64,000 bases of DNA, taken from positions 3,338,501 to 3,402,500 of the forward strand of contig NZ_CP053590.1 of NCBI RefSeq assembly GCF_013365535.1, written 5' to 3'. A program made the position numbers and the translations under genes. Below, in pieces: positions 15,764 to 24,571 of the stretch. Below the pieces are notes generated by a model, which ran no database searches, had not been told where the DNA came from, and saw only the letters and a program-made list of their open reading frames with translations. This DNA comes from Aquimarina sp. TRL1 (GTDB taxonomy: Bacteria; Bacteroidota; Bacteroidia; Flavobacteriales; Flavobacteriaceae). Every line of letters begins with the position of its first letter. Within the stretch, counting starts at the first letter, position 1.

Positions 15764-18187
15764 TTATTGACCTACAGGCTTATTTTTTACATGTTCTTCC
15801 AACCACTGATCTTGCTCCCAGAGTAAGTGTAAGATACTTTCTTTAGCTCTGTATCCGTGACTTTCTTTAGGAAGCATAACAAGTCGCACTTTAGCACCTA
15901 GTCCTTTTAGAGCATTGAAATAACGTTCGCTTTGCATGGGGTAAGTCCCTGAGTTATTATCTTGTTCTCCATGAATTAATAATAGCGGATATTTCATTTT
16001 ATCAGCGTGCATAAAAGGAGACATTGTGTAGTAGACATTAGGAGCTTCCCAATAATTTCTTTCTTCACTTTGGAACCCAAAAGGAGTAAGTGTTCTGTTG
16101 TAAGCTCCACTTCTGGCAATTCCTGCAGCAAATAAATCTGAATGAGAAAGCAAATTAGCAACCATAAAAGCACCATAACTATGACCTCCTACAGCAACTC
16201 TTTTTCGATCAATATACCCTAACTTATCAACAGCATCAATAGCAGCTTTGGCATTTGCTACTAATTGTTTTCTAAAAGAATCATTAGGTTCCGTATCTCC
16301 TTCTCCAATAATAGGAAAAGAAGTTTCGTCTAAAACCACATATCCTCTGGTGACCCAATAAATCATAGACCCATAATGAGGGTATGTAAACTTATTAGGG
16401 TTTTTAGTGCTTTGACCGGCAGATGATTTATCCTTAAATTCTCTTGGATAAGCCCACATAATCATGGGTTTTTTCTCCTTTTTTTGAGTATCGTATCCAA
16501 CCGGTAAGTATAAAGTACCGGATAATTCAACTCCGTCTTCTCTTTTGTATTTAATAACTTCTTTATGAATATTCTGAATACTTTTAAACGGGTTTTCAAA
16601 ATGAGTCAATTGCGATATCTGGTCTTTATTGATGTGTTTGAAATAATAATTAGGATATTCATTAGGAGATTCAATACGTACCAAAAGCTCTTTTTTCTCA
16701 GGAGTATAATCCCTGATATCTTCTATTTTATTGACAAAAGAGGATTGATAAACCCGTTCCTTTTTATTTGTTTTTAAATCAATACGATCTAAAAAAGGAA
16801 ATTGTCCTTTATCACTATACCCATCTCCAATTAAAAATGCTGCATTGTTATCTAATACCAGACTTTCTGCTCCGAACTGGTTTCTTTTCATCAAAAACTT
16901 ACCCGGGTCACTGTATTGATCCTGGTAATTTCTATCTTCAATTAAAACAGGTTTTGCACGATTGTCTCCTGGATTGAATATATATGACTTTATGTTTCTG
17001 GTATTCCACCAAAAATCATGAGCAACTGCAAATTGATCATTTCCCCATTCGATATAAGAGTAACGGTTTTTGGTTTTTAGTAAGGATACCGGATCTTTTG
17101 TGAAAGGAGCATCTAATTGAAAAACTTCATCCCGGTATGTCACGTTGTTTTTTGGGTCTCCTTGATCTAGTGCTTCTGCATAAATTAAGGAAGCAGGTTT
17201 GTCCTTTCTCCAGGAAAAACTTCTTTTTCCTTTTCTGGCAGCCATAAAACCTTGTGGTAAATCTTCGATCAGAGGTACAGAAACAACGGTTTTTACCTTT
17301 TTACCTTCTTTTGTGTAAACAGTAGTGGTAGAAGGAAAGCGTCTGTATGGGACTAAATAAGAAAAAGGTTTTTCTATAATATTTATCAATACATATTCTC
17401 CGTCAGGGGAGAACCGTATAGAGCGGTACATAGAGGTATCAAGCCATTTTTCTTTTTTCCCATCTAGCGAAACTTTGTACAAATCAGAAATTGCTAATTG
17501 CTCGAAATTGTGTTCGTCATTTTTGTTTTTTAACAAGTCTTGATACGTTCTGTTTTGCGCTTTTTTTCCATGATTTACTGAGATGGTTGGTCCCGAAGGA
17601 ATTGCACTTTTGGGATCGATAAGTGCTTTTCTTTGTTCAGGAATCATTTTGACCAACATAGCCGTACCGTCTTTAAACCATTGAACAGGACTATATAAAT
17701 TAGCATTTATAGTAGCAGGAGTTAATTTTTTGGCAGTGGCTGTAGCGACATCGAGAATCCATAATTCTACTCCGGTAGTGGAAGTGTGCGTAAAAGAAAT
17801 TTTACTTTGATCTGGAGACCATGAAAAATTAGTAAGCCTAGGATGTTTAGGAAGCCCTTTAATTTCTTTAGCATCCTCTTTTTGTTTGATATTCTGAATC
17901 TGAATTTTGTTATAATAGCGTTGTCTGCTGCCGATATTTGTTTTGGGGTTTATTCGAAGCCCTCCTAGCCTTAGCTCAGTTTGTGATAATTCCTCTATTG
18001 ATTTATATGCATTTCTGGATAATAGTATAAGTAGTTCTTTTTTATCATCAAGTAATACCCTGGGAGCTACTTGTACATCAACTAATTTCAGAATTTCATC
18101 AGGAGGTTTTTGATACGAAATGTTTTCTTGAGCTTTGACATAAAAAACCGATATTAACAGTAGTGTCAGACATACTATTTGTTTCAT
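15764..18187 (-). CDS. Exported S9 family peptidase (glutamyl-endopeptidase-like prolyl oligopeptidase)
   Basis: An 807-residue serine peptidase with a signal peptide (cleavage about VKAQ). Residues ~60-540 form the beta-propeller (WSPDQSKISFTHTSTTGVELWILD, FSPDGEYVLINI), and the C-terminal ~260 residues the alpha/beta-hydrolase domain. The nucleophile is in VGGHSYGAFM, the Asp in LLIHGEQDNNSGTYP and the His in PKESHGY. The family layout resembles the S9D enzymes related to plastid glutamyl endopeptidase. It probably degrades peptides in the periplasm. Monocistronic, divergent from the SusC gene. Confidence 0.92.
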   Translation of the reverse strand: MKQIVCLTLLLISVFYVKAQENISYQKPPDEILKLVDVQVAPRVLLDDKKELLILLSRNAYKSIEELSQTELRLGGLRINPKTNIGSRQRYYNKIQIQNIKQKEDAKEIKGLPKHPRLTNFSWSPDQSKISFTHTSTTGVELWILDVATATAKKLTPATINANLYSPVQWFKDGTAMLVKMIPEQRKALIDPKSAIPSGPTISVNHGKKAQNRTYQDLLKNKNDEHNFEQLAISDLYKVSLDGKKEKWLDTSMYRSIRFSPDGEYVLINIIEKPFSYLVPYRRFPSTTTVYTKEGKKVKTVVSVPLIEDLPQGFMAARKGKRSFSWRKDKPASLIYAEALDQGDPKNNVTYRDEVFQLDAPFTKDPVSLLKTKNRYSYIEWGNDQFAVAHDFWWNTRNIKSYIFNPGDNRAKPVLIEDRNYQDQYSDPGKFLMKRNQFGAESLVLDNNAAFLIGDGYSDKGQFPFLDRIDLKTNKKERVYQSSFVNKIEDIRDYTPEKKELLVRIESPNEYPNYYFKHINKDQISQLTHFENPFKSIQNIHKEVIKYKREDGVELSGTLYLPVGYDTQKKEKKPMIMWAYPREFKDKSSAGQSTKNPNKFTYPHYGSMIYWVTRGYVVLDETSFPIIGEGDTEPNDSFRKQLVANAKAAIDAVDKLGYIDRKRVAVGGHSYGAFMVANLLSHSDLFAAGIARSGAYNRTLTPFGFQSEERNYWEAPNVYYTMSPFMHADKMKYPLLLIHGEQDNNSGTYPMQSERYFNALKGLGAKVRLVMLPKESHGYRAKESILHLLWEQDQWLEEHVKNKPVGQ

Positions 18188-18589
18188 ATATAAAATGTTT
18201 GTGTGAGATACATCAGCAGAATATAAATATCCGATCCGATATTCTTTTTTTTAATGATTTACTATACAGGAGCTACGTCTCCTAACTTTTCAGGAAATTA
18301 AAACAATTGAGAGTGTACAATCAGATAAAAATCTTTTGATAAGTAAGTATATAATTAGAAAAAGTAATAAGTGACATGATGTATCTTTTGGTTATTTGGT
18401 ATTTGTTATATGATAATTCTACTAATATACTATTTATTTTATGAGTATGTATAAAACAAGTGGAGATTCTATACGATAAAATATCCTTAAAAGGATGAAA
18501 CAGTATCTCAAAGAAATAAGTGTTTATCCTTCTCAAAAAAAGAAAAAACTTCTGATAATATTAATAACGTTAGGTTAACGATTTATCGT
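18188..18589. other. Gene-free AT-rich spacer between S9 peptidase and SusC genes
   Basis: About 400 bases without a supportable gene. It holds the minus-strand promoter of the S9 peptidase on its left and only weak hairpins, for example AGGAG/CTCCT around 18268-18283. The strong symmetric elements start at 18590 and are listed separately. Confidence 0.6.
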
Positions 18590-18677
18590 CTTTATCATAA
18601 AGATTAAATAATGATAAAGTTTTACTAATAATAAAAAATATAATCAATTTTGACTTGTTAATTTATTATTAGTAAAA
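18590..18677 (+). promoter_or_regulatory. Nested inverted repeats directly upstream of the first SusC gene
   Basis: CTTTAT-C-ATAAAG (18590-18602) is a perfect palindrome, and CTTTATCAT (18590-18598) is repeated inverted as ATGATAAAG at 18611-18619. Immediately after, TTTTACTAATAATAAA (18620-18635) has a perfect 16-bp inverted copy TTTATTATTAGTAAAA (18662-18677), only 14 bases before the ATG. The 26-base spacer contains CAATTTTG, close to a -7 element. They could be operators flanking the promoter, or a leader hairpin that hides the start region. No cognate regulator gene is adjacent. Confidence 0.6.
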
Positions 18678-18691
18678 TATATACGTCGCGC

Positions 18692-21600
18692 ATGAAAAGT
18701 TCACTAACAATCTTTTCCGTCTTATTTTACTTTTTTACCTCGATAGTCAGCAGTCAGGATTCAGGTATTAAAGGAATGGTTACAGACGGTCAAATTCCAT
18801 TACCCGGAGCCACTATTACTCTTCAGGGAAAACAAGAAGGTGTCGTCACTGACTTTGATGGGAATTTTGAAATAACAGGATTAAAATCAGGTCAATATCA
18901 ACTGGTTATTAGTTATATCGGTTTTGAAGAAAAAATGATTACAGTAGTTTTAAAAACGAATGAAATCAAAGAGCTGCAAGAGATCAAATTAGTTCCTTCT
19001 GAAGAAGCATTAGACGAAGTGGTTGTTACTGCTTTGGGAATTAAAAAAGAAAAAAAACGGATAGGGTATGCTGTACAGGAAGTAGAGGGGGATCAAATAG
19101 CAACCGCCAAAGAAGCAAACCTTACCAATGCATTAGCAGGTCGTGTTGCCGGAGTGCAAATTACAGGTGGAGGATCAGGAGTAGGGAGTACCTCTTTAAT
19201 TACAATACGAGGAGAAGGGTCTCTAATCCCGGGAAATAATTCTCCTTTGTTTGTTGTAGATGGAATTCCTGTTACGAATAGAACAGTAAGTAATAGAGCA
19301 GAAGGGAATCTAGAAACAGATTACGGGAATGGAGCTCAGGATATTAACTCAGATGATATTCAATCAATATCAGTACTAAAAGGACCCAGTGCTACCGCAT
19401 TATATGGATCGAGAGGGTTAAATGGAGTGGTACTAATTACAACTAAGTCAGGTCAGAACAGTAAAGGACTGGGAGTTAGTTTTAGTCAGAATATCACTTT
19501 TGAATCTCCTATCAGAATTCCTAAATATCAAAATGAATATGGTCAGGGAGCCAATGGGGAGTTTTCCTTTTTAGATGGTTTTGGAGGAGGAGTGAATGAT
19601 AATATTGATGAGAGTTGGGGACCAGTATTAAATGGACAGTTAATTGCACAGCACAATAGCCCTACGACAAGTGGGTTTAGAGCTGGAGATTTTGCAGCCA
19701 GACCCAAAAATCCAGATGGGAGTTTTGCAGATGAGGTTATTCCAACTCCCTGGCGAAAAAACAGGAATAATATTAAGGACTTTTTTAGAACAGGAGTCAC
19801 CAGAACTACGAATGTTTCTTTGACAGGAGGAAACGAAAAAGGAACAATGAGAGTATCTGTTACTGATTTGGATAGTGAAGGAATTTTACCCAATACAGAT
19901 TATAGAAGGAGAACATATGCTTTTAATGGAGGATATAACTTATCGAAATGGTTAAAAATATCATCCTCCATAAACTACATTAATAGTGGTAGTGATAATC
20001 GTCCAAACAATTCATATGGAACCGAGAATATTATGTACCTATGGGCGTGGTTTGGTCGTCAGATAGATATGAATTCACTCAGAAATTACTGGCAACCGGG
20101 ATTTGAAGGCATACAGCAGTTTAATTATAACTATAACTGGCATGATAATCCATATTTTACCTTATATGAAAATACCAATGGATTTGATAAACATCGCATA
20201 TTTGGTAATGTCAGAGCAGATATACAGATAACACCAGAACTATCTTTAATGCTGCGTTCGGGAATAGATTATTTTGATGAACTGAGAACAAGCCGAAGAG
20301 CCTACAGTACGCAACGATTCGCAAAAGGACAATACAGAGAAGATGATATTTACTTTAAAGAACAAAACACGGACTTTCTTCTTAGGTATTCTAAAGCATT
20401 AACAGAAAATGTAGGATTGGAGCTATCAGCAGGAGGGAATATCAGAGAAGAAGAGAATCGTTATAAACGAATTAGTGCCAATTCATTATCAATTCCCGGG
20501 ATTTATAATTTCGAAAATGCTGCAGAACCATTGGCTAAAACACAATTTAATGATCGTAGAAAGGTGAGCTCTCTCTATACGTTTGCCAATTTTTCATACA
20601 AAGATTTTTTGTTTTTAGACCTTACCGGAAGAAATGATTGGTCGAGTACACTTCCTGAGGGTAATAACTCTTATTTCTACCCCTCAGTAGGCGTCAGTGC
20701 GATTGTATCTGATATGATGGCATTACCTGAATTGTTTTCATTTGTAAAACTGAGAGGAGGATGGGCAATAGTAGGGAACGATACAGATCCGTATGCCCTG
20801 AGAAATACATTTTCGTTTAATGAACCTTTTGGGAACCATCAGCGGGTAAGTGCATCTACTGTTTTAAAAAATGAAAACCTAAAACCAGAAGAGGCAGCAT
20901 CTATAGAAGTAGGAACTGATATCCGTTTTTTTCAAAATAGATTGGGAATAGATCTTACCTATTATAAAGCTACAGTCAAAAACCAGATATTAACACTTCC
21001 GGTTTCTAATACATCAGGATTTAATTCCAGAATTATTAATGCTGGGGAAATAGAAAACTCAGGATTAGAAATTGTATTGAATGCAAAACCAGTAAAGATA
21101 AAGGGTGGATTAACATGGGATACCACCGTAAATTTTACCACAGCCAGAAGCGAAGTAAAATCATTAATCGATGGATTAGATACCTATGAAATCTCATCTA
21201 ATTATGTGAATGTATTAGCCAAAGTCGGAGGAAGAATGGGAGATATTTATGGAACGGGGCTGGTGACAGTAGATGACCCGAATAGTCCATATCACGGACA
21301 GGTGGTGCATAACGAAGATGGTTTCTCGCTGAGGGATCCGGAATTAAAAAAATTAGGGAATTATAATCCAGATTTCACTGTAGGGTGGCAAAATAACTTT
21401 AGTTATAAAGGATTTAATGTTGGTTTTCTATTTGATTGGAGACAGGGAGGGGTTGTAAATTCCCGTACAGTACTGATCGGAGGAACTTCTGGAATGATGG
21501 ATTTTACGGCAGTAGGAAGAGAAACAGGAATTATATCAGAAGGAGTAATTCAAAATACAGATGGAAGTTACAGACCCAATGATGTGGTTCTTTCCGGAAG

Positions 21601-21901
21601 AGATTTTTATTGGTGGAAATATAATAGGGGAAATGAAGCAGTAGGAATGTTTGATGCTTCTTTCTTAAAACTTAGAGAAGTACGATTAGGGTATACATTT
21701 CCTAAAAAAATATTGAAGCGAACATTTGTCAGAAGTCTTTCCTTATCTCTGGTAGGAAGAAATTTAGCCTTGTGGACAGAGAATCCTCATTTTGATCCGG
21801 AAACAATTTCTTTTAATGGAGGAACCATTGTTCCGGGAGTAGAGGATATGGCACTTCCTAGTTCCAGAAGTTATGGTTTACATCTTAATGTCACGTTTTA
21901 A
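18692..21901 (+). CDS. SusC/RagA-type TonB-linked outer membrane transporter
   Basis: A 1069-residue TonB-dependent receptor. Signal peptide 1-20 (cleavage near VSSQ), carboxypeptidase-regulatory-like domain about 23-105 (GIKGMVTDGQIPLPGATITLQG), plug about 108-235 (EVVVTALGIKKEKKRIGYAVQEV, LAGRVAGVQITGGGSGVG, PLFVVDGIPV, LKGPSATALYGSRGLNGVVLITTK), then the 22-strand barrel. It imports a large ligand across the outer membrane with the SusD partner 12 bases downstream. The ligand is unknown; the third gene, a phosphatase-like enzyme, hints at a phosphorylated or sulfated compound. There is no STN domain, so it is not FecA-like in regulation. Confidence 0.95.
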   Translation: MKSSLTIFSVLFYFFTSIVSSQDSGIKGMVTDGQIPLPGATITLQGKQEGVVTDFDGNFEITGLKSGQYQLVISYIGFEEKMITVVLKTNEIKELQEIKLVPSEEALDEVVVTALGIKKEKKRIGYAVQEVEGDQIATAKEANLTNALAGRVAGVQITGGGSGVGSTSLITIRGEGSLIPGNNSPLFVVDGIPVTNRTVSNRAEGNLETDYGNGAQDINSDDIQSISVLKGPSATALYGSRGLNGVVLITTKSGQNSKGLGVSFSQNITFESPIRIPKYQNEYGQGANGEFSFLDGFGGGVNDNIDESWGPVLNGQLIAQHNSPTTSGFRAGDFAARPKNPDGSFADEVIPTPWRKNRNNIKDFFRTGVTRTTNVSLTGGNEKGTMRVSVTDLDSEGILPNTDYRRRTYAFNGGYNLSKWLKISSSINYINSGSDNRPNNSYGTENIMYLWAWFGRQIDMNSLRNYWQPGFEGIQQFNYNYNWHDNPYFTLYENTNGFDKHRIFGNVRADIQITPELSLMLRSGIDYFDELRTSRRAYSTQRFAKGQYREDDIYFKEQNTDFLLRYSKALTENVGLELSAGGNIREEENRYKRISANSLSIPGIYNFENAAEPLAKTQFNDRRKVSSLYTFANFSYKDFLFLDLTGRNDWSSTLPEGNNSYFYPSVGVSAIVSDMMALPELFSFVKLRGGWAIVGNDTDPYALRNTFSFNEPFGNHQRVSASTVLKNENLKPEEAASIEVGTDIRFFQNRLGIDLTYYKATVKNQILTLPVSNTSGFNSRIINAGEIENSGLEIVLNAKPVKIKGGLTWDTTVNFTTARSEVKSLIDGLDTYEISSNYVNVLAKVGGRMGDIYGTGLVTVDDPNSPYHGQVVHNEDGFSLRDPELKKLGNYNPDFTVGWQNNFSYKGFNVGFLFDWRQGGVVNSRTVLIGGTSGMMDFTAVGRETGIISEGVIQNTDGSYRPNDVVLSGRDFYWWKYNRGNEAVGMFDASFLKLREVRLGYTFPKKILKRTFVRSLSLSLVGRNLALWTENPHFDPETISFNGGTIVPGVEDMALPSSRSYGLHLNVTF

Positions 21902-21913
21902 AAAAAAGAAAAA

Positions 21914-23350
21914 ATGAGAAATAATATAGTTTGTACAGTTTTGATACTATTAACGATCGTATCCTGTACTCGTGATTTTGAAGAAATTAATACAAATCCC
22001 AATCAACCCGAAGCAGTTGGTGCCGATTTATTATTAGCTACAGTGATATCAACAGTAGCTAACGAAGCAGCAACATCTGGATGGGGAAGAGGAAATGTAG
22101 TAAGTCAGTTGACAGCCAAAATTAATTTTACAGGTTTTGATAGGTACGAATGGGGGGCAGAATCTGGATTATGGAATACCTATTATGGGATATTACCGGA
22201 AATAGATCTTATTTTGACGTCATCTCAACGAGAAGAAACCAAAAATACCAGTTATGAAGGGATTGCTTTGCTCTTGAGGTCTTATGTGTTTTCTATTCTT
22301 ACCGATAATTGGGGAAATATTCCGTTTTCAGAAGCAATTCGGGGAACTGAGAATAATTTTACGCCCAAATATGATACACAAGAAGCAATCTATACTGCAT
22401 TATTAAAGGACTTAAAAAAAGCAGTAGCTTTATTGGAAGAAAAACAACCCATTTTAGGAGGAGATATGCTATATGATGGCGATATGGATAAGTGGGTGAG
22501 GTTTGGTAATTCATTGCGATTGCGATATTTGCTAAGAGTCTCTAATAAAAAAGATGTCGCAGCGGAAATACAAGCTATTTTTTCTTCTGGAAAATATATA
22601 AGCACGAATGAAGAAAATGCGGTCATGAATTATCCGGGAAGTACTCAGATTGATTCCTGGCCAATCAGTACTTCGAGAATCGGTAGTTTTGATGAATATA
22701 GATTGAGTAAGACCAGTGAGCAAGTTTTAAAACAATTTGAAGATGAACGATTATCAGCTTGGTTTCAACCTACAGATAATCCCACGGATGCACCTTCTTT
22801 ATTGGTAGGTTTGCCTAATGGGTTGAGTGAGGATAATGCTTCTAATTATAATGGAGGAGCCAGTAATGTATCTCGTATAAATCAAGCGTATTTTTTTGAT
22901 GCTCCTGATAAGGTGAAAGCAGCGATTATACAAGCTGCGGAGGTACAATTTATTTTGGCAGAGGCGGCACAGAAAGGATGGATTACGGCAGATGCAAAAA
23001 CGCTCTATGAAACCGGAGTAAGATTGTCTTTCGAGTATTGGGAAGTACCTCAGGATATAGATGCTTATTTAGCGCAGACAGGGGTTGCTTTTGATGATAC
23101 ACTGGAAATTATCCTAACTCAGAAATGGCTAGCCTCTTTTTTAGTCGGGTTTGAAGGTTGGTATGATTACAGAAGAACTGGTTTTCCTACTTTTATAACT
23201 CCCGGACCCGATAATGTTAATGATGATGTTGTCCCTGTTCGCTTTTTATATCCCGATAGTGAACAAACATTGAATAAAGAGAATTATGATCAAGTAGTTT
23301 CTGATATAGGAGGAAATACGATCAATATAAAAGCTTGGTGGGAACAATAA
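21914..23350 (+). CDS. SusD/RagB-type surface lipoprotein
   Basis: A 478-residue SusD-like protein (the SusD-like_2 type). The signal peptide ends in the lipobox TIVSC, placing the lipid anchor at Cys18. Family motifs are FEEINTNPNQPEAV, the helical TPR-like region with LLRSYVFSILTDNWGNIPFSEAIRG, and the C-terminal FLVGFEGWYDYRRTGFPTF. It forms the lid over the SusC pore and captures the ligand. It is followed by the phosphatase gene without a gap large enough for a promoter. Confidence 0.93.
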   Translation: MRNNIVCTVLILLTIVSCTRDFEEINTNPNQPEAVGADLLLATVISTVANEAATSGWGRGNVVSQLTAKINFTGFDRYEWGAESGLWNTYYGILPEIDLILTSSQREETKNTSYEGIALLLRSYVFSILTDNWGNIPFSEAIRGTENNFTPKYDTQEAIYTALLKDLKKAVALLEEKQPILGGDMLYDGDMDKWVRFGNSLRLRYLLRVSNKKDVAAEIQAIFSSGKYISTNEENAVMNYPGSTQIDSWPISTSRIGSFDEYRLSKTSEQVLKQFEDERLSAWFQPTDNPTDAPSLLVGLPNGLSEDNASNYNGGASNVSRINQAYFFDAPDKVKAAIIQAAEVQFILAEAAQKGWITADAKTLYETGVRLSFEYWEVPQDIDAYLAQTGVAFDDTLEIILTQKWLASFLVGFEGWYDYRRTGFPTFITPGPDNVNDDVVPVRFLYPDSEQTLNKENYDQVVSDIGGNTINIKAWWEQ

Positions 23351-23376
23351 TAATCGATCAAGAATCAAAAATAACA

Positions 23377-24474
23377 ATGAAATATAATTTGAAACATATA
23401 CTACTGACAGGAGTTTTTCTATGTGTGGGGCTTTCGGGAAGATCACAGGAGAAAAGTGAGCTAAAGATTGTACTAATTACACTAGACGGACTAAGGTGGC
23501 AGGAATTGTATAGCGGAGCAGACCCTAAATTGATTACCAATAAAGAATATGTAAACGATACTATCGGGTTAAAAAAGGAATTTTGGCGATCTGATGAGGT
23601 AGAAAGAAGAAAAGTATTGATGCCTTTTTTCTGGAATACAATTGAAGCTATAGGACAGCTGCATGGAAACAGAAAGGAAGGAAGTAAAGTAAACCTGACT
23701 AATTCAATGTGGTTTTCATACCCCGGGTATAATGAAATTTTAACTGGGGTAGCAGATGATGCCCGTATTCATAGTAATAATAAAATAGATAATCCAAACA
23801 GAACAGTTTTAGAGTTTATCAATAATTCCAGAAAATATAAAGGCAAGGTCGCTGCATTCGGGAGCTGGGACGTATTTCCTTTTATTATTAATGAAAAACG
23901 TTCAGGAATCCCTGTAAATGCGGGGTTTGAACCAGCTACAACTAATTTGACAAGCAGAGAAAAGTTTCTCAATGAACTTCAAGAGCAAATTCCCAGTCCT
24001 TGGAGTTCTGTACGATTGGATGCATTTACACATCATTATGCCTTGGAGTATATGAAAAAGAAACATCCTCAACTTACTTATATTGCATATGGAGAGACAG
24101 ATGATTTTGCTCATGATGGGGATTATGAAGCCTATCTGAAAGCCGCTCACAATACAGATGAAATGATCAAACAATTATGGGAGTATACACAGGAAGACTC
24201 TTTTTATAAAGATCAGACTATTTTTATTATTACTACAGATCATGGAAGAGGGACTACTCCAATAAACACATGGCGCAGTCATGGTAAAAACATAGTAGGT
24301 GCAGGAGATGTCTGGTTAGTAGCTTTTGGAAAAGGAGTCGCACAATTAGGAGAAGTAACAGATGAAGAACAATTATATAGTAATCAGATAGCGAGTACTA
24401 TTGCTGTCTTATTACAGGAGGTATACACAATAGAAAAAGCAGGGTCTCCTATCAATGTATTAAGTAATAAGTAG
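23377..24474 (+). CDS. Exported alkaline-phosphatase-superfamily hydrolase
   Basis: Taking the ATG at 23377 gives 365 residues starting MKYNLKHILLTGVFL with a clean signal peptide (cleavage about GRSQ); an earlier in-frame ATG at 23335 would overlap susD and break the signal. Metal-site motifs of the superfamily are visible: VLITLDGLRWQEL, the nucleophile region SMWFSYPGYNEIL, YGETDDFAHDGDYEAY, IITTDHGRGT and WRSHGK. Substrate class (phosphomonoester, phosphodiester or sulfate) cannot be decided. Position after susCD suggests it processes the imported or surface-bound ligand. Confidence 0.85.
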   Translation: MKYNLKHILLTGVFLCVGLSGRSQEKSELKIVLITLDGLRWQELYSGADPKLITNKEYVNDTIGLKKEFWRSDEVERRKVLMPFFWNTIEAIGQLHGNRKEGSKVNLTNSMWFSYPGYNEILTGVADDARIHSNNKIDNPNRTVLEFINNSRKYKGKVAAFGSWDVFPFIINEKRSGIPVNAGFEPATTNLTSREKFLNELQEQIPSPWSSVRLDAFTHHYALEYMKKKHPQLTYIAYGETDDFAHDGDYEAYLKAAHNTDEMIKQLWEYTQEDSFYKDQTIFIITTDHGRGTTPINTWRSHGKNIVGAGDVWLVAFGKGVAQLGEVTDEEQLYSNQIASTIAVLLQEVYTIEKAGSPINVLSNK

Positions 24475-24487
24475 TAATTACACAATG

Positions 24488-24526
24488 AAAAATCCCTTGT
24501 TTGTGAATCCATTCAGGGGATTTTTT
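24488..24526 (+). terminator. Terminator of the susCD-phosphatase operon
   Basis: AAAAATCCCTTG (24488-24499) pairs with CAGGGGATTTTT (24514-24525), one G-T pair, 14-base loop, with a T-run ending the right arm. It also serves in the opposite direction for the CHAT gene. Confidence 0.8.
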
Positions 24527-24571
24527 AATAAAACAAATTCAGAAAAAGAGAATGTTTATAGATAAAATGTA

